DNA of 64,000 nt from Icerya purchasi (GCA_039619475.1 CM077115.1:26363083-26427082); one strand, 5' to 3'. Shown: positions 1 to 12,931, numbered from the stretch's first letter. Notes: a model not told the origin generated them from the sequence alone. Made by a program: numbers and translations.

Positions 1-488
1 GTGTGGTATATTAAAACGGGGGGGGGGAACAAACGTTCTTTCTGATAACGGGTAATAATTATTCTAGCCGCTAAATTTATTCAACTTCAACATGTAAGAA
101 TTATTCGTATTTATCAGTTTTTAAGTAAATTATTTATGTTTACATGTGCTAGCCGTATATTATCAGTTGTTGACGCGCGGTATACGCTAATATTTGTACA
201 ATTATATTCTCATACTGTTCCTTAGAAATTAATAGAGAAATATTTAGGACAAAATTTCTGTAAACAACACGTGTGTGTTTATATAGTAATTGCTTACACG
301 AACTTTGTTTTAAATAAATATAAAGCCAAGTTGGTTTTATTTTTATTTCCAGCTGTTTTATTAATCTTCAAAACTAAGTATAATTTTCTTCAATAAATTG
401 AATCCTGAGAAACTGATCATTGTAATTTCTCTAATTGTGTGAAATTAATCATCTGCACATTTTAGTTCACTTTTTTGTACTTGTTCAT
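1..488. other. AT-rich left edge, no gene seen
   Basis: This probably lies within a 5' intron of the TatD gene. It holds a run of ten G at 18-27 and otherwise low-complexity AT-rich DNA. I found no TatD N-terminal exon here. Confidence 0.5.
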
Positions 489-491
489 TAA

Positions 492-1185
492 TGCCCGATG
501 CACACATGCGGTTTTTAAACGCGCGGTGCCGCAATTAAAAGACGAACGCATGCGACTGCTCTATGGTAGCGTTAATAAAAATGCACGCAAACAGAACGGT
601 CTACTTTTCAGTCGCCATCGAAATGGATGTATACGGGGAAAGATTTTTAAAGGCTCTGCAAAATTTTATAATATATTAAATAAATTTGTTGAAAATAATT
701 ACGGTATATTATTATTTCGAAACGGACATTTCACATTTTCATTTACCGTGTTATTCATTTTTAATTAGCACTCTACTTACATATTTAATTTTTTTCTTTG
801 CGATCCTTTTCTTCAAATTTCTTACAAAACTTGCGACGAACATTAATCTCCATGTTGCTCTCTTTTTTATTCGCTTGTAATATTCTTCTGCCGCGATATT
901 CAAAATTTCCGTATATTTTTATAAACAATTCGGTATTATCCTCGTCGAAATTCATTTTTAACACGTGCAAATAAACGTATACAGATATATCGCTCGATGG
1001 TAGTGCATGAAAAAAATTAGTGCAAATTGGCAACTTTCAAAAAAATAACTTCATCTCTGCTTCGAAATCTGATCTATTCGTTCTTCAACACGCGTAACGC
1101 CGTAGAGTATGCGCGCATCATTTAGTCTGACTTATAGTATTTCTACGCCGCATTTGCGTTAAAAACCACTTGTGCGCATTGGGCC
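492..1185. mobile_element. Non-autonomous PIF/Harbinger-like element
   Basis: The ends form an imperfect inverted repeat: left TGCCCGATGCACACATGCGG, right (complement) GGCCCAATGCGCACAAGTGG. The similarity runs inward for roughly 100 bases, including a CGCATGCGACT / GCGCGCATACT pair and a CTCTA(T/C)GG box. A 3-bp TAA flanks both sides (489-491 and 1186-1188), as expected for PIF/Harbinger insertions. There is no transposase; open frames inside are short and out of context. It sits 131 bases before a TatD exon. Confidence 0.7.
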
Positions 1186-1316
1186 TAATAACGCAAATTA
1201 CCTTCATTGATCAAAGTGTCGTCGTTGAATTATTACGTTTTGGTAGCGTGTTTGCGTTTTTTATAAATAATTTTATAATTTTAAAATTTTACTTCTACAT
1301 TATTATGCAATTCAAG

Positions 1317-4300
1317 GTATTCATCCGTATGAAGCGAAATCGTGGGAAAGCAGTAACATCTATGAACTTCGAGAAATGTTAAATAATACGGAATGTGTTG
1401 CCGCTGGTGTATGTGGCTTGGACTACACAAAGAATTTTTCACCGCAAGACGTTCAGCGCGAAGTTTTCGAAGCCCAGGTTATTTATGATTTTACAAAAAT
1501 TGTACATAACCGATCTCTTATACGTTAAAATGAGACTGCGTATTAAGGGGTAATATCACACCTTGCGCTCACAAAATTTCGAGTGATTTTCTGGGACTTA
1601 CCACGAACGATAGAAAAGAGATAGAGACATGAGGTTTTGTGCGTATGAAAGTAGTAGTCTTTAACTACAAAAAACCTTGATTTATTTTAATTTGTACAAT
1701 ACAAAATGGCGGCACAGCAGCGCACTCAAAAAAAAAAAGAAAATCGGTCGGTCTATACGATTTTTAATCTGGAACAAAAAACCAAAAAAAGTCTCTTAAA
1801 ATACAGCTCAAAATGAAATGAACATCGTAGGATTTTTTCGAAAAATTGATTTAAAAACTGATGGCGGTGATTTGATTTTTTTTTTTCTCGAAAAAATCGG
1901 TCGAAAATCGCTTATAAAATCTGTAAAAATCAGTTTATCAAAACAAATCCTACGATGTTCACTAGAAAATTTTATTTTAAAGTTGCAGTTAAAAAATCAA
2001 TCGTATAAAAATTGGGTTAGCTATTGGTACACCCAGTTTGAAAAGCACAGTTTCTAGATATTGCTGTTTAAAGTTTTGAGTAGTAGAATTTTGTTGAAAT
2101 TTTCGTTTTAACTTTCATCTGCTATGCCTGCTTCATATAATTGGCCTTTTCTAATTTGAGGTTTTCCTCCTCCTCATCTTTCCTTGTCGAAATTACATCC
2201 CTGCGGGCAGTTTTCGCCTCTTCGGTGAGCGATCGCTCGGAAAGGGAATTGCGCGTCGCATCGGCTTCGGTACAGAAATTTTAACAATTTCAATCCGATT
2301 GTTATGTCCAATAGATGCATCATAACTTGCATTAATCGTTGTAACCATCGTTAAAGTATAAAACAGCAATATAAACAGCTGTATCGAGAACAGATTGTGT
2401 TTTTTCGTGTCATAGACCGCACAAGCGAATTCAAGCTTAGCTCGACGCTACCCGACATGCAGTATTCTGCGCTTTCGCCGCAGGCACATATCACTGCCTT
2501 AGCCCTCGACCACTACCATTCAGACACTAATGTGGTCTCTACCCCGACGCTACAAACGACTGGACTTGCTACCGAACACAGGGATTTTTGGTTTTAGCCG
2601 AGTAAGCATCATTGACAAGACAAAAGACAAAGCCGCGATGCAACTTGGAACGACGTTCGAGAGATTGTGAAGTTAATGATGCGACCGGAGATTAATTTGT
2701 AACTCGAACACATTGTCAAAAGATAGCACTGCAAATACCGAATCCGTCTCAACACTAACAATTTTACCGGAACACTGATATATACGTGGAGAAGCGAAAC
2801 ACTAACTGTTGTACCTAGACTTTCTACAAACAGCTGATTTCTCAGCTTCAAAATTGGGGTAGAAGAGGCATCTATTAATCAAAATTGAAAGCTGAAAGTT
2901 GAGAAGTGTCGGTATAATTCATATAAAGAAGAATAAAGACCTCCTCAAACACATGCTTCCACGCACACTTGAAAAACCGATAATTTTACTTCACGACTAT
3001 GTTCGGAAAAATGACTTTTTGGCCCACTTATAAGTTTCCCCTCCACCTCATGATCAACTTTTTACATCATTCTTGGATACTTTAGAAAGTGTTTAAGCCA
3101 ATAAAAAAACAAAACAAGTAAAAATAAAATCACAAGGTGATATTACCCCTTAAGTAGTGTACATACACTTCTACCAACTTTCAATAGAGAACTTATATTT
3201 AATCGAACGTCTGATTATTCTCTGTTGCTAAGAATGGTACGATTGTACTGTACTCTCTTAAAGCGTTATATTTGAATAGGTAAGCACAAAGAAAAATATT
3301 AGTTGGCTGTGATTTATTCGCGTACTGCGGCAATGCGGATATAAACCAACTTCGGTTAGTTGATTTAATATGTGGTAATCTACTGATGATGGTGAAGATT
3401 GCAACAAATCGATATTAATGTGCTAGGATGAAAAAATTCGAATTTAATATATATATATACATATATATATTTCGAAATATCTGAAATTTCATTCATTATT
3501 GAACAGAGAAGCCGAATTTCATTTAGTTTTATTCCTCTTTTTCCGATGCGATAATGAGTTCCAAGTATGTTCAATTTTTCCATTTATGTATACTTTAATA
3601 TATTTCGAAAAAAGGGAAATTGTTATTCGAAGTATTTTAATAATTCGTATTTAAAATTCGCGGAAGATAAGTTTAATGTTGCAAAGAGAAAATTAAATTT
3701 AACAGCTGTCTAAAATTCGTTAAAAATATAGATGTCAAATTTTTCTACTAAGCGGTATATATTGTCGTTTGTTTTAACTGTTTTCTACTAAAGTTTATTC
3801 ACATTATTTTTTGAGATTTTACGCGCTTATAGTGATCGTTGCGCTGGCAATTGTGCAAAATAAAGTAAACTTAAGTAAAATTATGAAATTAAAAAAAAAT
3901 ATACCTAATTACCAAGTGTGCCGGTTATAAAATATTATTATTACGCATTTCAGAAATTTCGGACTGTTGAATATGTCTTTTTTTGGCGTTTATAGCTTTC
4001 TGTCTAGTTTTATACGATTAAAAATTTATTTGGTTGATCGTTAAGTCATATTTTAACGTCATATTTAATATATTATTTGTATGAATTTTAAGGTAGCTTT
4101 AGCTTGCGAACTGAAAAAACCATTATTATTGCACGAGAAAGGCGCTCATGCTGACATGATGAACATATTAAACAAATATAAAGAGATGTTACCAGTTCTA
4201 GTCTTTCATTCATTCGTCGGAACCTACGAAGAAGCTGCTAGCTACTTAGAAATAGATAATACCTATATCGGAATAACAGGTGCATTGTTAAGTTAATCAC

Positions 4301-7300
4301 GTTTTGGTCATGTTTCGAAAATGCGCGAAGCGTACTTTCCCAGTAATGATTAATTGTTTTAAAAGTAACGATAAAAAAAAAAAAAAAACTGCGGCGCGTC
4401 GATTGAATATAAGACTGGATTTCCATTAAATGGGTAAAAAACCGAAATTCATATCCGCCCAACCAAACTATCACCATCTCTTCTGAACAGTTGGATTTTA
4501 TTGTTTGCAACTACCGAGTCGCGATTAAATTATTTCGCAATGCTTGCAGCTAGAGCTAGAGTCGGTTTTTTGTAAGAAATGCCCGATGCGTACAACGATC
4601 TATACTTAAAAATGTAATCGGTATTTCATCACGTCGTGGTTTAAGTGTAAAATAGGTAAGAACATTATTATTTTATAGTTTCGATGTTGCTTTAATATTT
4701 GAAAAGATCTTCTTCTGTTTTTGATATTGTTATATAATCAACATAATTGTATGTAGATCGTGAAAGCGCGTACACCGTCTGACTCGACACTAGATTACCG
4801 CAATAATACAAATTAAAATTGTATGTATTCACATCGACTGATGTTAATGCAATGATATGAGTTGTGATTTGCCCTTCTGTTGTGCAAGATGCACTAGTAT
4901 TTCTTGAGATACGTTCGGAATTTTATAAATAAAATAAATACCTCGGGCGGAGGATATATACGAAATATATTTGTAGTTTCGATACCAACAAAATTCAACT
5001 CTTATGACCCGATACGGATCGTAAAGCTTATCAGCTCTACTTATTCGCGCCTCATTCCGAAACGAACTGTCAACGCTTCGAAAGTTCTACGCTGGACGGA
5101 CACTTTAGGATATGATGGATACACGATTTTTCTAAATTGGTGAACGATACAATTGCCCCCCTCCCTACTCCTTCCGGGATCAATAAAGTAATTTAAATAA
5201 CTAATATCTTTATTGGAAAGTTTTGCGAACTTTCTCTAATAACAGAAATTCGTATTTACTTCGAGTGATTAATAAAACACCAATACGTTACGGATACATT
5301 TGCGATCAAACATAAACTAACTCCGCCGAATCACTTTTGGGTCGCACTTCAAAAAGAGGTCGCATCCGATATATTTACAACAATCATAGGCAAGATGTAA
5401 AAGATAAAGCCGGAAAAATTCGCATGTCTTCTACATAATCGAACATCACTTTAAGATTTATAACCCCTAAAACTAAATGAAAAATTTAGAAACAAAAATA
5501 ACACTGCCGAAAATATTAAAAAATAACGACATATTGAAACTTTTGGTCGACCACGTTTATTACGTTGATTTAATTAATACATAATTGTTCAGTACAATTG
5601 ATATTATGTTTTTAAAGCTGAAAAGTATTAAATACGCTTTAGTAATTTCATTTTTTTATAACAGCTGCAGCAGTTTGACCATTGTTCGTAAGATGGTTTT
5701 CGTTCTATTGTAATTCCGTACCATTTGAAAAAATATAAAATTAAAAAATAAAGCCTAGTGAATGCCCCGACACAAACGAAAGTGGAAAAATCCGCGGTAG
5801 CCGAACATATACAACGAACTCAACACGAAAATATTAGCGAGGGTCGAAATTTAATTCGTAGTCTCTAGCTCAGTGTGTTTTGTTCTGATGATGAATAATA
5901 ACGTAGTATTATTCGAAATGTTAATGGAAGAAAAAAATTGTGACGAGGTTTTTACCGAAAATAATAGACGAATGGTGAACTAAATTTCAAGCTAGCTTTT
6001 TTCAGGGTACGACGGCCCATTTCGATCTTTTTAAAACACAGTTTTGATTTTTATAATTTTTTTCACGAAAAAAGAAAAAGGCCGAAAAACTGTATGCTTA
6101 AGTTGAATTTCAAAGCAATATCTTTCAATAAAATATTAGCAATATAGAGCGGTTAATCAAAATATCTCATTTCGACGTTGATCGTAAGATCTAAAAAATT
6201 AAAAAGGACCACCCTTTACAAGCACATTTCTACAGATGCAAATTAAACAGTTAGGCCGTATACTCTCGATCGGTATAGAAGTTGCACATGCTGCCATTGC
6301 ACTAAAAGTGTTCGACTCGACTAATGGCGTTTTTCCAGGAACGAATGATTTTTGTTTTTCACTTTTAAATTACCCAGCTGCTTAAAGAGAAAAAAAATCT
6401 CACGTTATATTTTATCTCTGTTCCGTTTGTTTTGGCCCGAGTATTTCGCAAAAATTTGTTCGAAACCCAGTCTAACATATTCATCGGCAGCGGAAATACT
6501 ACTAAATGTATAAAATTTGAAAGAACAAAATTTTACTCATTTAATAGTAGAATTTTGTTATATTTGATGATTTTTTGAATTAAGTCAATAAGAACGATTA
6601 AAAATGAAAAAGTATGTTGTACATTTTTGTGTATTACATAGAATTAATAAGTTTAATTTTTATTTATTGCTGTCCAGTTTTCTTACGGATCACCGATAAT
6701 AATTTTGTTGAGGTATTTATTAATTTTATAGTAGTCTTTTTTTTTTTCGTTTTTCGTTTTATTAAAATTTGATAATTATTATGTGTTCACTTTTATGGTT
6801 TTTTTGTCGTACATTATACGCAAACCATGGAATTAAAAAAACGCACCATTGTTCGTACAGTAGCCCCATTAGTATAGGTGGCCTTTCTTTAGAAAAACTA
6901 TGTCGGGGTAATAGATTATGTCTTTTTGGAGTAATTGGGAATTTATTTTTTTATACATCGTGATATTGGCATAGATGAATGAACGTAATATATCATCATC
7001 TCCATAATATTTGCCGATAATGTTGCGAGAAAATAAAAAAGTTTATTGGCTCTACCATGATTTTTCAAATAAATATGTGTAACCCTGGCGTATCGAAATA
7101 TCTTACTGCCAAATTTTTTAGACCAGGTTATAGATTTAAAATAGTGATAAAATTGTACATACATTAAGATTGCGGGTAGTTAACGTGTTCATTAAGCCTA
7201 ATTATGAAAATAAGATCTTTGTGCATTCTGGTTATTGGTTTTTATTTCATTACTAAATTTCGATGAGAAAAGTAGCGTGTCCCATACCCTTAGCTGGGTG

Positions 7301-10300
7301 TTGGGGATTGTAAAGTTAAGGTTCATAAGCTCAACGGCATCAATGAGAGTAGGCAGTTCCTTTCTCTCGGCTGCCTTTATTCTCCCAGATTTCTCTGGTA
7401 CTCAGTTATTTCAGGCTGGGTAAAGCTGGGAGGGATTCTGATCTGGAACGAGACAAGTCTCAAATCCGTGTGTCCTGTGATTAGTAGCCAAGCGCCTTAA
7501 CCACTAGGCAACCGCGCTACTATTTCCATGAAAAAAAAAAAAAAAATTCTACCACGCAATCATTGGTTGTATTCTAGACTAGAAAATAGTATTATATGAA
7601 ATCCAAAAAAAAAAAAAAAGGAAATTATATTTTGTAATGATTTAGTTTAATTTTTTTCAAAAGTTAGTTCCGTTTTTCAAGTATCGTATTGTTTATTTGT
7701 TAAATTTAAAATATTTTTCTATTTACTTTGAAGTAATAAAAAATTCGAAACCCAATTTCAGTTTTCACGGCTTTTTGTATTCTCCATTTGCCTATTTTCT
7801 GTATAAATCATGTTACAACTATTTAAACTTCTAATAACTATGACGTAATTCACACCTAAAGTGGACAAATATTTAATTCAAAAACTTCAAAATGGATTAT
7901 ATTATGTAATCTCTAGTTGCTACGCCTTTATAGCTTGCGAAACAGACAAAATGTTGTCTAGAGTTGTTCGTTTACGTTAAATTTACACTGATTATGAAAT
8001 TTCTTTTAATGTTTTAATATCTGCGTGCTGTTAATGTAGGATATTTCTGCAAAGATAACTCCGATAACGGTATTCAAAAGTTAATTGAATCTGGCACCCT
8101 TCCTTTGAATCGAATTCTGGTGCAATCGGATGCCCCATTTTCTTACCCGAATTCTCGATCGTTGAAGTTACCTTCGACAGCAAAAGATACACTAACGGAA
8201 AGGTAAAATTTGAAAAATGCAATCCTACACTGTATATTTATTACTAACATAAAACCAGAACGATCTACATCTGAACTGTCAGAATTATTCGCAGCTACAC
8301 ATACGTCGGTTGTAACAAATTTTATCAGTCTTAAATTTTTTATTTAAAAAAAAAAAGCAACAAAAAAACATGTATGTTAGATGTATACAGTGATTAATAT
8401 TGTAAAAATTATAAATGAGGTACTCTGAAAGTAAAAGATCTATACACTTAAACCGTCTATTTATAATCATATTGGCAATGATCTTATGGTTTACACCGGT
8501 TGTAGTTTGAACGTGAATGGGTATGGTTAGTAGCTAGAAGAATAGCATAATTGAATAAAGTAATATTTGTACATGCAAAATCTCGAACAATTCGTGGATG
8601 CATTTTTTTTTTTTTTGAATTGTTACAGCTTGTAACTGATTTTGAAAATTTAAACATTGTTTAATTTTATTCATGTATAAACTGTATATCATTCTTAATA
8701 TGCTTGATGATTTTAGTGTTACATCTATTAGATGGCTCTGCTCCCTGTTCGTTTCGCTCGTCATCCATACTCTTGACTTGTTTATATAATAGAAAGGATC
8801 ATTTCAATTGTGTCATAATTGCATTAGTAGTACCCTTTTAAAATAGAATATAATTCTTTTGTTCCGCATTTATCGTAAATGATACTATATATTTTTTCAA
8901 ATGCAGCCAGAAATAAATTCAAATTCAGAATCTGAGTGTCGAAAACACTAGAAAAAATTTGTTAATAATGAAGATAAAAATCCAACCAATTACTTCTAGC
9001 TATTAAGGGAATCGCGGTATTTAAAACTAAAATCATACGGAAAATTTCAAGTTTTTCTTTTTTTTTTTTTACCTTTTTATTATTATGCAGCGAACGAAGT
9101 ACGGTTTAAAGTTCAAGATTTTGAAGAATTCTGAAAATTCATCGTCCGTGAAAAACATTAAACCTCGTGATGTGATATTGTTTGGATGTACAGGCATTTT
9201 TTAAATCATCTTTCTATAATTAAAATTATCGAAAGTAAAAACTTGTTTTCGCTTACAGATTCACTTATTCAATTACACCAGCGGTCCAGAAAATACAAGT
9301 TTTCTATGAGTACGAAATGTATTATGTAGAAAAAAAGATGCATATGGCTCTTCGTGTAGAATACTAATAGTTTTATGTTCTCAATTTCTACCGCAAGCTA
9401 TTCTGGGACGAAAAGAAAAATGAATGCCAATTTAAATGATAAAGTTACACTTTCACACATTTAATGTATACTAAAGAATAATAGATTAAACTTTTAATTG
9501 AGCAGTTGTTTAGGATATCGGTACGAGCACAAAAACTTAATGAGGCTCGTCGCCGTCGTATTCGTCCGGCTTGTCGCAAACTCCTTTTGTGTATTAACGA
9601 GTTGATACCTAGTCAGCGGCGTCCGAATCTGTTTGCGACTTGTGTTAGATCTATATTATTATTCGCTAGCACGAGTAGTACGAAATGACCTTGCGTGTCA
9701 GAACAATACAATTTTGAAATGATGGCGATAAAATGTAGTTTGAAACTAAGCTACGCCATCATGGGAGAGAGTTAAGACTTTTTGATATTACATCACATAC
9801 AACGGATAAATATAATAATCTAATCAGTATAGGAAGTAGGAATGCGTGGTGATACTGACCGCTATTTGTTGTCATTAACAAATTGTCAATAGTTCTGTAA
9901 ATTTAATATCATCAATTTCTTTAAAATGATCTCAAGTTTTAAGTTCATTTAAACCTATTGCAGACAAGAATGTAGTAATAAAAACCAATAACGATAAGTG
10001 GAAGACTAAACGTATATTTTATTTCTTTTTTGAAAATATGGATGCACGTAGTGGTGCAGGTGTTCTTTTTTTTTTTTTTTGCTTACAGTTATTCATTTTT
10101 AGTAATGTAATGAATGTTTCCTCATCGGAAGAAAAGATGAAGAAAAGCAAACACTAACTAAAAGTTTTGACCATTTTAAGAAAGTTGTATTACTACTGCA
10201 TCGCTTATAGTATGAAGTTTCCAAAGCTCAAGATTACTTTTTCCAGCGATCCTAACAAATTAAAATTCATACTTATTTAAAAATTAGCACACACTCGTAT

Positions 10301-10442
10301 AACTATCGTACTTCAGTTTATAAAAGGTACACAGTAAGTTAGTCCCCGTGGATTGTTACTGTGTCATTTACTATTCACATTTTACTAATTAATAACACAG
10401 TGGCACTATAATACATACTTACATTAATATATGTATACACTT

Positions 10443-10518
<76 letters not shown>

Positions 10519-12769
10519 AATATATTATTTATTTACAATTATTTTGGCGTTCATTTTTAAACTACCGTAAGATAACATACCGTTCAATGCAAGTTAAATA
10601 GACAGGATATAATTATTAAAAATTATATCACTGGAAATGCTTATCGTATTACTTAGGTGAGCATCCTCTCAAAGAAAGAAAAAAGAAACAGGATTGAATA
10701 GGATATCAGAAATTCTTGCGTTTGTCATTTTTTGTTCCACATCTTCTTTACTTTTTCTTTAATTATTTTAATCTCTCACACCCCCTTAAAGTATATTTTC
10801 TTTCTAACTCTTACAGGTTTCTGCCGCAGGTTGTTATTGAACAGGAATTTCACAATACTATCAGTTGCTTTTTTCTTTTTCATGTACTCGATTTTTATTG
10901 ATGGCTCTAGGAGGCCTAGTGTGTCGGGGGGCTTCCTTTATTCTTCCTGATTTTAACTTTTCCGAATCATTTTGTCTTTCGCTTTTCTGTTCTATTTTTA
11001 CAGCCGAATGTGATAGCCACCTTAAGTGCGATTATTTATATTTTCTTTAATCGTAATTTCTCCGACTATCTAATAAAGCGGACGCTTTGGTCCAGGTTGT
11101 TGCTAATTTCTGCTTTTACTCTAAAAAAAATCCATGTGCTAATCTATAATCCTCAAGTAAGAAATTTCCCTTTAAATTTTGGTCGGATATGTATTCTTTA
11201 CCATTAATTATTCCTTGTATATTCAATTCAACCTAACCATTCTTCTAATTCTCGATTCTCAGAGTTTCTTTTTCTTCCATGTTCTGTTGTCTCTATTCGC
11301 TATCGTCTCTCTTTGGTTTCCCCTCTTTATTATCCCCTAAGTCCTAATGAAACAGTTGTCTGTGATGCTAATCACATTTCCTTTAAGTGTTCTGTTCCTT
11401 CTATTTTTTTTATTTTTATAGAACGAAGTTCTTATACGCGTCTTGCCGGTAGTAGTAAAGTGGCGAAAATCGCGTTATACGTCGTCCAAGCGACCTTCAC
11501 TCTGTCCCTTTCTATTAAATACGGGGGTGTGTATGTATGTGCGCGAGCGAGCAAGTATCGAGATTTGAGCAGCAAGCATCATACGCGGTCAGCTGTATAA
11601 GCTCAATTCTAAACACGTGTACATTTTATTAAATTTGAAAATTGGCGCGGTTTTTTTGTGCGACGTTAGCACACTTCAACGAGTCTGATGATTTATTTAT
11701 TGTTTTTGTTTTAATTCATACGGGATTTATATATTGTGTAATTTTTTATCGTATACTTTATAAATTACTTTATACTTGTATATCTACCAAAAAGTGAAAG
11801 GAACTCTTCGTTCCTACCGGGTGTCCTCATCTAGAATTTTTTTTTTTTATTTACTCTTTTAAAAATTAAAACTTTATGCTCCTTATATTGTGCTTTTTAT
11901 ATCCTGTCCTTTCCTTCTGAATTTGTTGCCCCTGCTATTGGTTTCTTTATTTCAGTTATTTCCGAACGAATTAAGTTGTAATTAGTTTACTATTTTGCCT
12001 ATTATTTCTGGGTAGAGACCTCTGGTTCACAAGCCCCCCTCCAGAGAAAAAAAAGAAAAAGGACAAATGAGAATTAATGTAGGGGCCCCACTTTAATACG
12101 ATGATAATAATGGTAATGTGGATCCGCTTTTAATATTGCTATATTCCTGGTAAAACTACTTTTTAAGTATTGTCTGTCAAGCGAAATAAGTCTGTTCGAG
12201 TTTCGTTGCCGAGCGTGAGTGCTGCTAAAAGTAACGTAACAACATAGCGCGCATTAACGCTGGACGCGTATATTACCGAAAAAATCATATTGCCACCGTC
12301 TCCTGTTATCTTTCCATTCTGGGTCGCAGTAACCTCATTTTTGTTTTATATCTACACATTCATCCGTTCTTTTTTTCCGACCTGTTCAGATCCAGACGGA
12401 TCACGTGATATCAACACAGTTAGCATTACATCTGATAACTGAAGGTTAATCTGAAGTCCCCTGAATTTGTGACGTCAACGTGTTTCAGTTGTTTTACGAA
12501 CAGACTTCTTTCGATTGACAGACTATATATTCGCATAGGCGATAGATTGAATCCCCCCAAAAAGTACATAGCTTGAATTTAACGTTATCAAATTTTGTTA
12601 CTGCAGGTCGTTGATGTTTCTGCGTCGATACTGCACATTTCAGCGAAACGAACCATGTAGTCTTCCGATTATTGTTGAACTAATTGCTGGACTACTTAAA
12701 AAGTCGCCCGAAGAAATTGCCCTAGCTACAACTTTTACCGCGTTAAAAATTTTCGGATTTTCTTCTTAA
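1317..12769 (+). CDS. TatD: TatD-family metal-dependent nuclease, last four exons
   Basis: Exons are 1317-1477, 4093-4279, 8040-8202 and 12607-12769 (TAA stop); all junctions are GT-AG and the phases join exactly. The 225 or so residues encoded follow the bacterial/insect TatD 3'-5' exonuclease family from the Gly-His-Pro motif to the C-terminus. Landmarks are IHPYEAKSW, CGLDYTKNFSPQDVQ, LLLHEKGAH, FHSFVGTYEEA, YIGITGYFCKD, SDAPF and the C-terminal RYCTFQRNEPCSLP block. Family members hydrolyse DNA or RNA ends using divalent metals in a TIM-barrel fold. The first exon or exons (N-terminal barrel strand) lie left of the window. Three normally conserved active-site positions are changed: HPH is HPY, GECGLD is GVCGLD and ETDAP is QSDAP, so activity is doubtful although the frame is intact. 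The introns hold the PIF-like, TTAA, SINE and Tc1-like elements. A polyadenylation hexamer AATAAA lies at 13007-13012. This lineage resembles E. coli TatD more than human TATDN1. Confidence 0.92.
1547..3149. mobile_element. 1.6 kb TTAA-flanked non-autonomous DNA transposon
   Basis: The element begins GGGGTAATATCAC and ends with the complement GTGATATTACCCC; inverted repeats of about 19 bases are broken by a 2-base indel. TTAA lies on both sides (1543-1546 and 3150-3153), the target of piggyBac-like and Sola elements. Inside is a second palindrome, 1820-1836 pairing with 1945-1960. The internal frames show no transposase motif. It occupies a TatD intron. Confidence 0.75.
3154..4092. other. TatD intron remainder
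   Basis: AT-rich intron sequence with a short TATATA microsatellite near 3446-3470. Apart from the acceptor before 4093, no feature is seen. Confidence 0.5.
4280..7255. other. TatD intron, left part
   Basis: Mostly AT-rich. At 4578-4620 a single TGCCCGATGCG motif resembles the terminal repeat of the 492-1185 element, without a visible partner. The stretch 5755-6250 is less AT-rich and may be an old repeat, but no family could be named. Confidence 0.35.
7272..7521 (-). repeat. tRNA-derived SINE, copy 1
   Basis: Read on the minus strand it starts GTAGCGCGGTTGCCTAGTGG (RNA polymerase III A box, GCCTAGTGG), then GGATTTGAGACTTG at the B-box position, then a body shared with the copy at 19066: CAGCCTGAAATAA, ACCAGAGAAATCTGGGA, GAGAGAAAGGAACTG. 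It ends near GGGTATGGGAC. Imperfect 14-base direct repeats (ATTTC-ATGA-AAA) flank it at about 7257-7271 and 7522-7536. Lies in a TatD intron. Confidence 0.82.
7537..8039. other. TatD intron, after SINE copy 1
   Basis: AT-rich, with A runs at 7531-7545 and 7606-7619. No feature beyond the acceptor before 8040. Confidence 0.45.
8203..12169. other. TatD last intron
   Basis: AT-rich intron of about 4.4 kb in all. It holds the AT microsatellite at 10447-10514 and a more GC-rich, CG-containing patch at about 11430-11600. No exon or transposon protein was recognised. Confidence 0.45.
10447..10514. repeat. (AT)n microsatellite
   Basis: About 34 uninterrupted AT dinucleotides, flanked by CACATAT on the left and TTCAAAATATA on the right. 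The longest simple repeat in the window. Confidence 0.95.
12170..12525. mobile_element. 356-bp Tc1-like TIR element (MITE)
   Basis: Left end TTGTCTGTCAAGCGAAATAA; complement of the right end TAGTCTGTCAATCGAAAGAA. Both continue into GTCTGTTCG, giving about 28-base inverted repeats. Flanking TA dinucleotides (12168-12169, 12526-12527) fit a Tc1/mariner-type TA duplication. The inside is more GC-rich than its surroundings and encodes no transposase. It ends about 80 bases before the last TatD exon. Confidence 0.65.
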
Positions 12770-12931
12770 AAGCGACTTTATCCTACGAAATGGAATTATT
12801 TCAGTTTACCAAACACGTTTCCTTTTTCATTATGTTAAACTAACTAATTTATAATTTAAAGAATTTTAACTTTTTTATTATTATTATTATTATTATTATT
12901 TATTATCACAAAAATATATGTTACTGTCATC

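Noticed and set aside
9506..9688. Arg-rich 60-codon plus-strand frame.
   Set aside because: The composition stands out slightly, but no family is recognisable and no second copy is seen in the window.
11313..11600. A 95-codon plus-strand frame near a CG-richer patch.
   Set aside because: It has no conserved motif, no convincing splice context and lies inside a TatD intron.
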